The notes under the pieces were generated by a model that worked only from the letters and a program-made list of their open reading frames with translations, searched no databases and was not told the origin of the DNA. 64,000 bases of DNA from Sphingomonas bisphenolicum (GTDB taxonomy: Bacteria > Pseudomonadota > Alphaproteobacteria > Sphingomonadales > Sphingomonadaceae): NCBI RefSeq assembly GCF_024349785.1, contig NZ_AP018821.1, positions 62,001 to 126,000 of the forward strand, read 5' to 3'. Both the position numbers and the translations under genes were made by a program. This document shows, piece after piece, positions 52,579-61,230 of the stretch (positions are counted from its first letter, which is position 1; every line of letters starts with the position of its first letter).

Positions 52579-53124
52579 ATGACGATAGGGGGCTTCCTAA
52601 ATTATCTGTTCTCCATCTGCGTGCCACTGATTTCTCTCGGGACACTTGGTGCGCTGGCGTGGTTACTCCTTCCCGATGCGCCTTTTGGTGGGGGCGCTCC
52701 GGCCCCCGTAGCCAAGCCGCTTATGACACGGCGTGAGCAAGCGATGCTTGTCGTCCTCGAGCAAATGTTACCGGCCTACCGGTTCCATGCTCAAGTCTCG
52801 ATGGGCGCAATTATGGCCGCACCAAAACCCGTGGGCCGCCGTCGGTATGCGTCGGATCGGAACGCTTTTTCTCAGAAGATCGTAGATTTCGTCGTCGAAG
52901 ATCGCACAACCGGGAAAATCGTAGCCCTGATCGAGGTAGACGACAGCACCCATAACGCTTCTCGTGATCTCAAGCGCGACGCCATGACGGCGAGCGCTGG
53001 CTACCGCACCATCCGCATTCCCCGTTCTGCTGCGCCTACAGTCGCTGGTGTGATGGATCAAATCCAGCCGCTGAGGAACGTGATGCTGAAGGTATCTCAG
53101 TCAGTGACGGAAAGGGACGTCTGA
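52579..53124 (+). CDS. DUF2726 protein with N-terminal membrane anchor
   Basis: The 181-residue protein has one membrane segment (about residues 8-30) and a DUF2726 domain of the PD-(D/E)xK nuclease-like fold: VDFVVEDRTTGKIVALIEVD, then DSTH and DAMTASAGYRTIRI. Members are widespread and mostly uncharacterised. The codon use and higher A/T content differ a little from the transfer genes before it. Its stop abuts the start of the DUF805 gene (TGA then ATG). Confidence 0.8.
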   Translation: MTIGGFLNYLFSICVPLISLGTLGALAWLLLPDAPFGGGAPAPVAKPLMTRREQAMLVVLEQMLPAYRFHAQVSMGAIMAAPKPVGRRRYASDRNAFSQKIVDFVVEDRTTGKIVALIEVDDSTHNASRDLKRDAMTASAGYRTIRIPRSAAPTVAGVMDQIQPLRNVMLKVSQSVTERDV

Positions 53125-53526
53125 ATGGATATTGGGGAAATCCTGCTGTCTCCAAAAGGGCGAGTGGGCCGCGCCCCGTTCCTGGCGGTGGTGGCCACAG
53201 GTTGGGCGATCGCGTTCGATTTCGTGCCTTTCAACCCGCTGCTCGCGCTACGCTATGCCGCCGCCATCAACGTCGCGCTCGTCGTCATTAGCGCGCTGGC
53301 GCTCTGGGTGGGGATCGCCATTACGGTCAAGCGTTTCCACGACGTTGGATTATCGGGGTTTAATACGGTCGGATTGGTCTGGACGACGCTGCGCGGCGAC
53401 CCGCTGGCGACCGACGCGCCTTTGACCATGGCCATCGCGACTCTTGGGATCATCACCCAGCTATGGCTTTGCATCGAGCCGGGCTCGCGGAGCGCCAATC
53501 GCTTCGGCAATCCCGTGTCGGCTTAA
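53125..53526 (+). CDS. DUF805 membrane protein
   Basis: The 133-residue protein shows the DUF805 pattern: an initial soluble segment with GRVGRAPF, three to four membrane segments, and VKRFHDVGLSGF, ending near GSRSANRFGNP. The function of DUF805 inner-membrane proteins is unknown. It directly follows the DUF2726 gene and overlaps the end of the convergent secreted-protein gene by four bases. Confidence 0.85.
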   Translation: MDIGEILLSPKGRVGRAPFLAVVATGWAIAFDFVPFNPLLALRYAAAINVALVVISALALWVGIAITVKRFHDVGLSGFNTVGLVWTTLRGDPLATDAPLTMAIATLGIITQLWLCIEPGSRSANRFGNPVSA

Positions 53527-54449
53527 CGGGCACATCCCTTACCCTCGACCCGCAAGTCGACATAGGCCCGGCCGTTCCATCGCACGACCGGCATGCAAAG
53601 GCCGGGGCCGCCGATGCCGATATCGGGCCAACCGTCCGCGCCCTTGGTGGGACGAATATCGGCGATACCGACCGAATTATACATGCGCTTCCAGCGGCCG
53701 TCGGCCTGCTGGCTCATTACCCAGAAGGCGGCGCCCGTATTGCCGTAACAATAGGTGCCGCCTTCGGTGATGATGGCCTCGGGTCTGCCGTCGCCGTTCA
53801 AGTCGCGCCGCTCCTCGATCGTGCCGGGCCCATAGGACCCTGGCCCATTGTCCTCGTCGCCATCGTTGCAGCCGCTTTCCCAGCGACCCTTCTTGAGGTG
53901 GAAGCCGGCGGCAAGGAAGATCGCGGCGTCTCCAGCGGGCGCGGCGGCGGCTGGACCCGAGGTGGCATTTCGAGCCGTCGATGGGGCGGCCCGCGCCGCC
54001 TGTGAAGCCATACGTGCGTCCGCGTAGACATTGCCATCATAAGCGAGCCGCGTCGTCACGCCGCCGCGCGTCGCGTTGAGCATGAACCAGCCGTTGACTG
54101 CTGTACCCGACGCCGCGACGGAGCCTTCCCCTTCCAGAATGCGGCGCCAGCGGCCATCCGCGCCCTGGGTGGCGACGGCATACCAGCGCTTCTCCTGCTG
54201 GTAGCAATCTCCGCTGTCGATAAAGAGGGCTTCCTTGCGTCCATCGCCGTTCATATCGACGAAGGTAATGCGCGGCCTTGCCGGTTTGCCGCAGCGGTTC
54301 GTCGGCCCGACGGCGTCGGTGACGACAGGAAAGCCGCCCGCGCCATAGAGGGCTTTCGCCTGTTCGCGGGTCATGCCTGCCGATTGGGCCATGAGCGGCG
54401 GCGCCCATACAACTGCCGCGAGTGCGCCGATGCCTGTCCATCTGCCCAT
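53523..54449 (-). CDS. secreted protein with two Ca-binding-like DxNGDG motifs
   Basis: The 308-residue protein has a signal peptide (residues 1-21; ALAAVVWAPPLMAQS) and two FG-GAP/VCBS-type loops, DMNGDGRKEALF and DLNGDGRPEAII, each followed by a strand and a Cys region. The two halves look like a duplication joined by an Ala/Pro linker. It is probably periplasmic or secreted. GGGAG precedes the ATG. The family is not known to me. Confidence 0.7.
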   Translation of the reverse strand: MGRWTGIGALAAVVWAPPLMAQSAGMTREQAKALYGAGGFPVVTDAVGPTNRCGKPARPRITFVDMNGDGRKEALFIDSGDCYQQEKRWYAVATQGADGRWRRILEGEGSVAASGTAVNGWFMLNATRGGVTTRLAYDGNVYADARMASQAARAAPSTARNATSGPAAAAPAGDAAIFLAAGFHLKKGRWESGCNDGDEDNGPGSYGPGTIEERRDLNGDGRPEAIITEGGTYCYGNTGAAFWVMSQQADGRWKRMYNSVGIADIRPTKGADGWPDIGIGGPGLCMPVVRWNGRAYVDLRVEGKGCAR

Positions 54450-54770
54450 ATGTCGCTCCCCGCACCGCTACAAAGGATCCTGCATCGTGACGGTTCGGTC
54501 GCAAGGATCAAGCGATTCCATCAGAAACAGGCAGCGTGCCGTCCTACTCCAATCCTGATGTCGCGTGTGACACTTTACCTAGAGATCGGGGTAAAGTGTC
54601 ACGGATGGTATCGGATGTGAGGCGGAGCAGGCGAGGCGGAATGCCCTGGAAGCCTCGACGCACAGGAGTTGTGCGCGGAAGTTGGCTATTATGCTTTGTG
54701 GCTTTCTCTGAAATGCTCTGGCTGCGGCGAATTGCCGCACTTTACCGCCTAAAGCTGCTACTCAGTCGGG
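54450..54770. other. 321-bp gap with perfect inverted repeat
   Basis: It separates the secreted-protein gene (minus) from the HWE kinase gene (plus). It contains the perfect inverted repeat at 54567-54602 and another CACTTTACC half-site at 54738-54746. No gene is evident. Confidence 0.5.
54567..54602. promoter_or_regulatory. perfect 13-bp inverted repeat, operator candidate
   Basis: GTGACACTTTACC (54567-54579) and GGTAAAGTGTCAC (54590-54602) are exact reverse complements separated by ten bases. A half-site with one change, GGTAAAATGTCAC, lies at 56335-56347 just after the kinase gene, with similar following bases (CACGGRTGG). It may be a regulator-binding site or the remains of a transposon end. 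Confidence 0.6.
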
Positions 54771-56309
54771 ATGGTACAAACGAACATCTCCAAGGTCCCT
54801 AGTACGTCCGGCCGAAATTGGAGCGAGGACGAGCGCGTTGCCGCGCTGGACCGCTATGACATTCTTGATACGCCGACCGAGCCGATCTTTGATGACATCG
54901 CACGTCTGGCCTCCGAGGCGCTTGGCGCGCCGATCGCCGTGGTCAACCTCATCGCGGCCGCGCGGCAGTGGTTCAAGGCCGAAATCGGCATCGGCGCGCG
55001 CGAACTCCCTCTGGAAGTCTCGATCTGCGCGCATGCGCTGCTCGAGGAGGACATGATGGTGATCCCCGACACACGGCTCGATCCGCGGGTCGATTGCAAT
55101 CCCCTGGTTACGGCCGAAGGTGGTCTTCGCTTCTATGCCGGGGCGCTTCTCAAGACACCCGACGGTCTGCCCATCGGCACGCTCTGCGTTCTTGACCGCC
55201 AGCCTCGCCCGGAGGGCATCACGCCCTTCCAGCGGCTCACCCTCGAAGTGCTGGCGCGCCAGGTCATGACGCAGCTGGAATTGCGCAGGTCGCTCAGCCA
55301 GCAGCAGGAAACGCTCGCGCAGCTCGCTGCCAGCGAGGAGCGGACCCGTCTTGCCCTCGACGCAGGCGAACTCGGCGCCTGGGAATCGACGCCGGCGCTG
55401 CGTTCGCTCAAATGGGACGCGCGCACCCGGGAGTTGCTTGGCCACGAACCTGACGAAGCGCTCGACTATGAAACCTCGTTTCTCGCGCGGGTTCATGCCG
55501 AGGATCGCGAGCGGGTCGCTGCCCTTATCGCCGAGGCGCTCGCTCCTGGAGGCGCAGGCACGGTCAGCGTCGAATATCGCACGGTCAATCCTCGTGATGG
55601 CCGTGAGCGCTGGATCCACGCCAAGGGCGCGCTTGCCGTAGGTCTGGGCGGCGAACAGAAGTTCGTCGGCACGGTGCGGGACATCACTGCGGAAAAGGAT
55701 GCCGAGATGCATCGGCGGCTCCTGACCGGCGAGCTCCAGCACCGGGTCAAGAATACGCTCGCTGTGGTAAATGCCATCGTCCACCAGTCGCTTCGCAGCG
55801 CGCCCTCGATGGAGGAGGCGAGTACCGCGATCGGGCAGCGCCTCCAGACCTTGGGCGCCGCTTACGAGTTGCTCACCCGCACCGACTGGACGGTGGCGCC
55901 GATCGGCGCTGTCGCCGAAGGGACAACGGCGCTTCATGGCGCTCGCACAGGCGCGATCCGGATTGCGGGGCCTGACCTTCTTCTATCGGCACGGGCCTCG
56001 CTGGCTCTGTCCATGTCGCTCCACGAGCTTTCCACCAATGCGGTGAAATATGGCGCCCTGTCGGTGCCGGGCGGGCAGGTCGACCTCAGCTGGGCCATCG
56101 AGGAGGAAGAGGGAAAGTCTTTCCTCACGATCTGCTGGGCGGAGCGAGGCGGGCCAATCGTGTGCGCGCCCGAGCGCGGCGGGTTCGGCACCCGGTTGAT
56201 GGCCAGCCTTGCCAGCGACCTCGGCGGCAAGGGAGTCATCGACTATCAGCCGACCGGTGTCGTCTGGCGGCTTCGGGCTGATCTGGCACGGATCACCGAA
56301 CCCGCTTGA
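54771..56309 (+). CDS. GAF-PAS HWE-family sensor histidine kinase
   Basis: The 512-residue protein has an N-terminal GAF domain (about residues 20-165), a short coiled linker, a PAS domain (about 190-305; ends VGTVRDITAEKDAE) and an HWE-type kinase core: ELQHRVKNTLAVVNAI holds the phosphorylated His, ALSMSLHELSTNAVKYGALS is the N-box, and CWAERGGP has the W-x-E of the HWE class. It is cytoplasmic with no membrane segment. In alphaproteobacteria HWE kinases often feed the PhyR general stress response, but no phyR or nepR is in the window. ATG 54771 lacks a strong ribosome-binding site. Confidence 0.88.
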   Translation: MVQTNISKVPSTSGRNWSEDERVAALDRYDILDTPTEPIFDDIARLASEALGAPIAVVNLIAAARQWFKAEIGIGARELPLEVSICAHALLEEDMMVIPDTRLDPRVDCNPLVTAEGGLRFYAGALLKTPDGLPIGTLCVLDRQPRPEGITPFQRLTLEVLARQVMTQLELRRSLSQQQETLAQLAASEERTRLALDAGELGAWESTPALRSLKWDARTRELLGHEPDEALDYETSFLARVHAEDRERVAALIAEALAPGGAGTVSVEYRTVNPRDGRERWIHAKGALAVGLGGEQKFVGTVRDITAEKDAEMHRRLLTGELQHRVKNTLAVVNAIVHQSLRSAPSMEEASTAIGQRLQTLGAAYELLTRTDWTVAPIGAVAEGTTALHGARTGAIRIAGPDLLLSARASLALSMSLHELSTNAVKYGALSVPGGQVDLSWAIEEEEGKSFLTICWAERGGPIVCAPERGGFGTRLMASLASDLGGKGVIDYQPTGVVWRLRADLARITEPA

Positions 56310-56334
56310 GTGGAACCCATGGCGGTTCCGGCTC

Positions 56335-56347
56335 GGTAAAATGTCAC
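56335..56347 (+). promoter_or_regulatory. half-site related to the inverted repeat at 54567-54602
   Basis: GGTAAAATGTCAC matches GGTAAAGTGTCAC (54590-54602) with one change and continues CACGGGTGG versus CACGGATGG. It lies 26 bases after the kinase stop and ~70 bases before the next gene. Confidence 0.45.
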
Positions 56348-56416
56348 GGGTGGAAAAACTTGGATGTGCTGTCCGCTGGGGATTCACATTGCGCGCGCGC
56401 GTGATAGATTCATCTT

Positions 56417-56962
56417 ATGTTCCAGCAACCCGACCTCTTCGCCTCCGTCGATCCGGTCAGGCAGCCGCCGTCCGACGACCTGAATTTGCCTGCCCTCATC
56501 GAGCGCATCGCCGATGTTTCGCGGCGGCCGCGCTATGCCTTCATGGTGCTCAACCTGATCGCCAAGGCGGCGGGGCGGAACAGCGGCAGTGCAGGTCCTT
56601 ACGTCCAGGTGGATGGCGAGCGCATTCCTTTGCGCGATTGGCTCTGCGACTCTCTCGTGCCCATTGCGCAGCGCGATGCGCGCCGCCTCGCCATCGTCGA
56701 CCAGGTGCGGTCGGGCCTTGAGGCGCAGAAGGCACTGCCTGACGATCCGCAGGAGGCGGCCCGTGTGGTCCAGGAGGAGGTGAAAGTGCGCATCCGGCGC
56801 TCGGGCCGTTGCAATGTCAGCCGCGCTGTTTCGGACCTCGTAAGAGCCGGCCTTGTGCGCAGGCATTATCAGGGCTTTCGCGTCGATCATCATAATCGCG
56901 GTGCGCAGCGCGAAGCGGTTTACACGATTACAGACGCGGCTGCGCGCGCGTTGCGCGCCTGA
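56417..56962 (+). CDS. hypothetical protein with winged-helix-like C-terminus
   Basis: The 181-residue protein has a segment CNVSRAVSDLVRAGLVRRHY followed by QGFRVDHH and REAVYTITDAA, which reads as the recognition helix and wing of a winged helix domain. The N-terminal half is not recognised. A role in transcription control is plausible but unproven. ATG 56417 directly precedes FQQPDLF. The hipBA operator begins 30 bases after its end. Confidence 0.55.
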   Translation: MFQQPDLFASVDPVRQPPSDDLNLPALIERIADVSRRPRYAFMVLNLIAKAAGRNSGSAGPYVQVDGERIPLRDWLCDSLVPIAQRDARRLAIVDQVRSGLEAQKALPDDPQEAARVVQEEVKVRIRRSGRCNVSRAVSDLVRAGLVRRHYQGFRVDHHNRGAQREAVYTITDAAARALRA

Positions 56963-56991
56963 GCAGGACGGCAGGGAAATCGTTCAGTTGG

Positions 56992-57038
56992 GCGTGACAT
57001 ATCATTTTAATTGCTCATTTGCACATGATATGTCATGC
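56992..57038. promoter_or_regulatory. hipBA operator (inverted repeat)
   Basis: TGACATATCA (56995-57004) and TGATATGTCA (57026-57035) are exact reverse complements; with one mismatch the match extends to 14 bases on each side (56992-57005 and 57025-57038). The A/T-rich spacer is 21 bases, so the arms are about three helical turns apart centre to centre. HipB proteins bind such sites to repress their operon. Confidence 0.8.
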
Positions 57039-57045
57039 ACTTTCC

Positions 57046-57390
57046 ATGCCTCGCGCCTCTCGAGCCTCCAGCGGTCTGCCGCCCCAAAGTCAGCGTGCCA
57101 TTCGCCAGTTGGGCGAAGACTTGCGCACCGCACGCAAGCGGCGACGCATCCCGCAGAAACTGATGGCCGAGCGTATGCTGGTGTCGGTGCAGACGCTGCA
57201 GCGTCTCGAAGCTGGCGATCCGACCGTAGGTCTCGCAGCGCTGGCGAGCGCTCTCTTCGTGCTAGGTATGACGGCTCGCCTGGAATCGCTCGTCGCCCCT
57301 GAAACCGACAGGGTCGGGACCAGCGAGGAAATCGGCCGCCTGCCGCACAGCATCCACACGCCGCGGCGCGACGATCCGCTGGATTTCTAA
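57046..57390 (+). CDS. hipB: HipB-like XRE-family antitoxin
   Basis: The ~114-residue protein has a helix-turn-helix of the XRE type (AIRQLGEDLRTARKRRRIPQ, then MAERMLVSVQTLQRLEAGDP). It is expected to bind HipA, neutralise it and repress the operon through the inverted repeat just upstream. The ATG at 57046 is only eight bases after the operator and has no ribosome-binding site; other in-frame ATGs at 57019 and 57025 lie inside the operator. A leaderless transcript is possible. HipA follows after three bases. Confidence 0.82.
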   Translation: MPRASRASSGLPPQSQRAIRQLGEDLRTARKRRRIPQKLMAERMLVSVQTLQRLEAGDPTVGLAALASALFVLGMTARLESLVAPETDRVGTSEEIGRLPHSIHTPRRDDPLDF

Positions 57391-57393
57391 GCC

Positions 57394-58656
57394 ATGGCCG
57401 ACATCGAAACCTTCGTCTTCGTCTATTTGGACGGCGTTGCCGTCCCCGCGGGCCTTTTGCGCCTCCACAGCGAGCCGCGTGCCAGCTACGCGACCTTCGC
57501 ATACGGCAATCGCTATCTCGAGCGGCCCGACCGTGTCGCGATCGATCCTGTGACCCTGCCGCTGCCGCCGGCCGGCACGCGCCAGGAATTCCGGACCGAG
57601 GAAGGCTTTGCCGTCTTCAATGGGATTCGCGACGCCGCGCCCGACGGGTGGGGTCAGTATCTCATGTACAAGGCGATGGGCGAGCGAACGCCAAGCGAGG
57701 CGGATCTTCTGCTCGCATCCGGCGACCACCGCGTCGGCGCGCTGGCGTTCGGTCCCACGCTAGAGGCGCCAAGGCGCTTGGCGCCGTGGGGCGAAGCCGA
57801 CGCGCCCGGCGAACAGTTCACCCTGGCAGAACTGGCTGCCGCTGCCGAAGAAGCGCAGGAGGTCGACCAGCTCAGCGAAAATCTGCGCCCCCTCCTGACC
57901 GCCGGCTCGTCGCTGGGCGGCGCGCGTCCAAAGGCGGCGACGACGATCGAGGGCCAGTCCTGGATCGCCAAGTTTCCAGCACGCAACGACACCTTTCCCG
58001 AGTGCCGGGTCGAGCTAGCCACCATGCGGCTCGCCGCTGAATGCGGGCTCGACGTTCCGTCGCTTCGCTTCGAGCAACTGCTCGGCCGCGACATCTATCT
58101 GATCGAACGTTTCGATCGCAGGCTGGACGGCAACCGGATGCTGCGCGCCTCCTTCGCATCGGGGCTTACGATGCTGGGCGCGCATGAAAGCGAGGTCAGC
58201 CGCTATGCCTATGCCGATCTCGGTGCGACGCTGCGCCAGCACGGCACCGCGGTCCGGCGGGATCTCGAGGAACTGTTCAGGCGCATGGTCTTCAACATCC
58301 TCGTCACCAATGACGACGATCACCTGCGCAATCATGGTTTCCTGTGGGACGGGAAGGGGTGGCGGCTGTCGCCGCTCTATGACGTCGTACCCAAGCCGCA
58401 GGTGGGCCTGGATCGCCGGCTCGTGCTAGGCGTGGGTACCGAGGGTCGCCAGGCCACCCTTGCCAACGCGCTCTCGCAGGTCGCGCAGTTCGACCTGGCG
58501 GACGAGGATGCGCGCGCGATCGCTATCGCCATGGCCGACAGGGTTCATGCGCGGTGGCGTGGCTGTTTCGAAGAGGCAGGGGTCAACGTCGCCGACCAGG
58601 GCCGTTTTGCGACCTGCTTTCGCCTGGCGGACCCCGAACATCGCGCAATCGGCTGA
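57394..58656 (+). CDS. hipA: HipA-family serine/threonine kinase toxin
   Basis: The 420-residue protein has the HipA N-terminal subdomain with YLDGVAVPAGLL, a Gly-rich loop GSSLGGARPKA with the ATP-binding Lys in WIAKFPAR, and the kinase catalytic motif FNILVTNDDDHLRNHGFL (Asp, His and Asn positions) followed by LSPLYDVVP. E. coli HipA phosphorylates glutamyl-tRNA synthetase and stops growth; the target of this one is unknown. The catalytic residues look intact, so it is probably active. It is in an operon with hipB. Confidence 0.92.
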   Translation: MADIETFVFVYLDGVAVPAGLLRLHSEPRASYATFAYGNRYLERPDRVAIDPVTLPLPPAGTRQEFRTEEGFAVFNGIRDAAPDGWGQYLMYKAMGERTPSEADLLLASGDHRVGALAFGPTLEAPRRLAPWGEADAPGEQFTLAELAAAAEEAQEVDQLSENLRPLLTAGSSLGGARPKAATTIEGQSWIAKFPARNDTFPECRVELATMRLAAECGLDVPSLRFEQLLGRDIYLIERFDRRLDGNRMLRASFASGLTMLGAHESEVSRYAYADLGATLRQHGTAVRRDLEELFRRMVFNILVTNDDDHLRNHGFLWDGKGWRLSPLYDVVPKPQVGLDRRLVLGVGTEGRQATLANALSQVAQFDLADEDARAIAIAMADRVHARWRGCFEEAGVNVADQGRFATCFRLADPEHRAIG

Positions 58657-58712
58657 CAGGCGAGCAATTTTACGCCGAAGGCGTCACATGACCCCTGCGC
58701 TCCCGAGGGATT

Positions 58713-59069
58713 TCAGGCTGCGCGCGCTTCGGCCGACGCGGTGGAAGAAGCTGCGGCGGGAGAGGGGGCTGCCTTGATCATGCCAGCCGCCGCGGCGATC
58801 AGCCTCTCCCGCATCGCCTTGCCTGGCTTGAAATGCACGGATCGCTTGGCCGGGACCGGCACGGCCGCGCCGCTGCGCGGATTTCGCCCGGTGCGAGCCT
58901 CGTGCAGCCGCGTCGAAAAGGCACCGAACCCGCGCAGCTCGACACGCCCGCCAGCGGCTAGCTGGTCGACAACCGCTTCGAAGAAGAGATCGACGATCTT
59001 TTCAATCTCCTGTGCGGAGAGTTCCGGGTTTTCCTTGGCCAGGAGGGCCACAAGTTCAGATCGCACCAT
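58713..59069 (-). CDS. IHF-beta/HU-family DNA-bending protein
   Basis: The 118-residue protein starts MVRSELVALLAKENPELSAQ and has RVELRGFGAFSTRLHEARTG and RNPRSGAAVPVPAKRSVHFK, the beta-arm and Pro tip of IHF/HU. The MVRSEL start and ELRGFGAF fit IhfB better than HU. A C-terminal Ala-rich extension (about 25 residues) is unusual. It is likely an accessory copy rather than the housekeeping gene. The ATG at 59067-59069 was chosen over upstream starts, which would add non-homologous residues. Confidence 0.85.
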   Translation of the reverse strand: MVRSELVALLAKENPELSAQEIEKIVDLFFEAVVDQLAAGGRVELRGFGAFSTRLHEARTGRNPRSGAAVPVPAKRSVHFKPGKAMRERLIAAAAGMIKAAPSPAAASSTASAEARAA

Positions 59070-59191
59070 GGCTGAAGCCTGCTTCACTGGTTTGTCACTG
59101 CATCCAAGGTAAGTCATCCGCGCGCCTATCTCCACATTTTATGTTGGCGCCGTAATGATTTAGTTGGAGGGGGGTTGGTCGGGCTGGCAAC

Positions 59192-60901
59192 TCACCGCGG
59201 CACGATCTGAAGGTCCGGACTGAGCTGCGCCCGCATGGCCCGAATCCTATCGGTCGCATCGTCCGCAGACATGCCGAGCGTCATGAGGGCCTGGGCGCTG
59301 AGCCCAAGCCCCGCAGCATAATTTTCGGGAAAGACATGTGCCGCGCCCGCTTGCGCCAACTCACCCAGATGCGCATCGTCGCGAAGGCTGGCGATCACCT
59401 GGATCGCGGGGTTCAGGCGCTTGGCTTCGCGAATGATGCGCACCGACCGATGCCAGTTGTTGACAAGCACGATGATGGCCGCAGCGCGATCGACGCCGGC
59501 TGCCTTGAGTATTCCCGCTCGGCTGGCGTCGCCGAAAACCGCATTATGACCTTCCTGTTGGGCGCGGCGAAGGCGCTCCACGTTTCGCTCGATCGCCAGG
59601 TATGGAATTTCGCTCGCCTCGAGTGTGAGCGCGACCAGACGGCCCACGGGGCCGCAGCCGGCAAGCACAACATGACCCTTGAGCTCTTGAGATGTTGTGC
59701 GAACGGCTGTTTCGATCTCCGCGCCGCGCGGATCCCGGCTTCGCCGGATGAGATCTCCGGCCCGGTCGCTCCACTGCCCCAGGATCGGTCCGACGAGCAT
59801 GCTCGCGGCGATCGCGCCCAGGACGGGCTGGCCGATCGCGGGCGACAGAAGGGCGCTATCGAGCGACCTGCCCACGATGAGTAGCCCAAGCTCACCCGAA
59901 TGCGCCAGAAGCAAGCCGGTCTTGACCGCGCTGCTTGCCGGGAGGCCCGAGAGACGGGTGACCCCAAAGACGACCAGGAACTTGACGACGAGGATCGCGG
60001 CCAGAACGAGAAAGGTGACAGCCGGCTGGGCCAGGATCTGCGACCAGTCGACCGACATGCCAATCGTCACGAAGAAGATGCCCAGCAGCAGATCGCGAAA
60101 TGGCCGGATTTCCTCTTCGAGCTGGTGCCTGAAGTCACTTTCGCCGACCATCATCCCGACTACGAAGGCGCCGATAGGAAGTGACAGTCCGATCATTTCG
60201 GCTGCGAGCGACGCGCCCACCACAAGCGTCAGCACGGCCAGCAGGAAAGTTTCGTCCTGGCCGGATCTCGCGACCCAACCGAGCAGTCGGCCCAGAGTCC
60301 GCCGTGCGAGAAGAGCCACGCCCGCCAATGCCACGAAGCTGACACCCATACGCAGCAGCACCTTTTCCATCTCGACCTCGTTGGCCGCGTCTGGAAGGGC
60401 AGCAATGAGCGACAGCAGGATCAAAGCGACCAGGTCCTCAAACAGGACTATGCCGGTCGCAGCCACGCCGTGGCGGCTCGATACCGCGTCGGTGTCGACG
60501 AGATGCTTTTGGATGATGGCGGTCGATGACATGGCGATGGCGCCGCCCAGGAGGGCCGCTGGCAGAAGCGGCAATCCTACGAGGAAATGGCTCGCAGCTC
60601 CCGCCAGCAGTGTTGCGCCTGCCACGGTTCCGAACCCGAGCCCGATCATGGCGCCCCCGCTGGACAGCAGCCGAGGCACGGAAAATTCAAGGCCAATCAC
60701 GAACATGAGGAGAGCGATGCCGAGCTCGCCGAAAAAATGGGTGCCTTCGCTGTCGGTTACTGCGCCTATGCCATGGGGGCCCAGGAGCAGGCCCGCGGCG
60801 AGATAGCCCAAGACCGGCGACAGGCGCAGCCTCGCCAGGATGGCAACGGCCACAAATGCAGCCGCGATCAGAAGGAATGTCTGAGCAAGCTGTTCTTCCA
60901 T
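59192..60901 (-). CDS. Kef-type (CPA2) potassium/proton antiporter with RCK domain
   Basis: The 569-residue protein has a membrane domain of about 12 segments (residues 1-385) of the CPA2 family, with GLEFSVPRL, SSTAIIQKHL and GIVLFEDLVALILLS, and a C-terminal RCK/TrkA-N domain (about 400-530; HVVLAGCGPVGRLVALTLEA). It resembles YbaL/KefB-type systems that exchange K+ for H+ under control of a nucleotide-bound RCK domain. No KefF/KefG-like partner is next to it. It is transcribed away from the IS21 insertion, whose left end is 159 bases upstream. Confidence 0.9.
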   Translation of the reverse strand: MEEQLAQTFLLIAAAFVAVAILARLRLSPVLGYLAAGLLLGPHGIGAVTDSEGTHFFGELGIALLMFVIGLEFSVPRLLSSGGAMIGLGFGTVAGATLLAGAASHFLVGLPLLPAALLGGAIAMSSTAIIQKHLVDTDAVSSRHGVAATGIVLFEDLVALILLSLIAALPDAANEVEMEKVLLRMGVSFVALAGVALLARRTLGRLLGWVARSGQDETFLLAVLTLVVGASLAAEMIGLSLPIGAFVVGMMVGESDFRHQLEEEIRPFRDLLLGIFFVTIGMSVDWSQILAQPAVTFLVLAAILVVKFLVVFGVTRLSGLPASSAVKTGLLLAHSGELGLLIVGRSLDSALLSPAIGQPVLGAIAASMLVGPILGQWSDRAGDLIRRSRDPRGAEIETAVRTTSQELKGHVVLAGCGPVGRLVALTLEASEIPYLAIERNVERLRRAQQEGHNAVFGDASRAGILKAAGVDRAAAIIVLVNNWHRSVRIIREAKRLNPAIQVIASLRDDAHLGELAQAGAAHVFPENYAAGLGLSAQALMTLGMSADDATDRIRAMRAQLSPDLQIVPR

Positions 60902-61230
60902 GAATTCAAGAGCCTTATCCAGTCGCTAGTTGGATTTGGGCGTGATGTAGGATGAAAGAGGGAGATGTCACCGGTTGATGCCGGCCACCCGACCTAAAGA
61001 CGGCACCCGTCAATCAGTGTGATGGTTTATACATCAAAACTAGATTTTGAGGATGGGAATGCGCGTTTCGCGTGATCGCGGGCACTGATTTCATCTGATC
61101 GCGGGCAGCGATTTCACGGGAAGCCGGGCACCTATTTCACACGATCGCGGGCACTGATTTCGCGCGATCGCGGGCAGGCATGACCAACGAACTGCAGTTA
61201 CTCCGCCTCCTGAAACACAGGAGGATTGGA

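Noticed and set aside
56417..56962. Replication initiator (RepA) for the gene with a winged-helix-like end
   Set aside because: It is too short for a Rep protein and only one winged-helix-like segment is visible; no iterons flank it.
58713..59135. Longer start for the IHF-like gene, adding 22 residues
   Set aside because: The extra residues do not match the family, which begins exactly at MVRSEL.
61066..61170. Regularly spaced short repeats resembling a small CRISPR array
   Set aside because: The repeats (GATCGCGGGCA-TGATTTCA type) are also found inverted at the other end of the IS21 element; they are IstA-binding terminal repeats. No cas genes are present.
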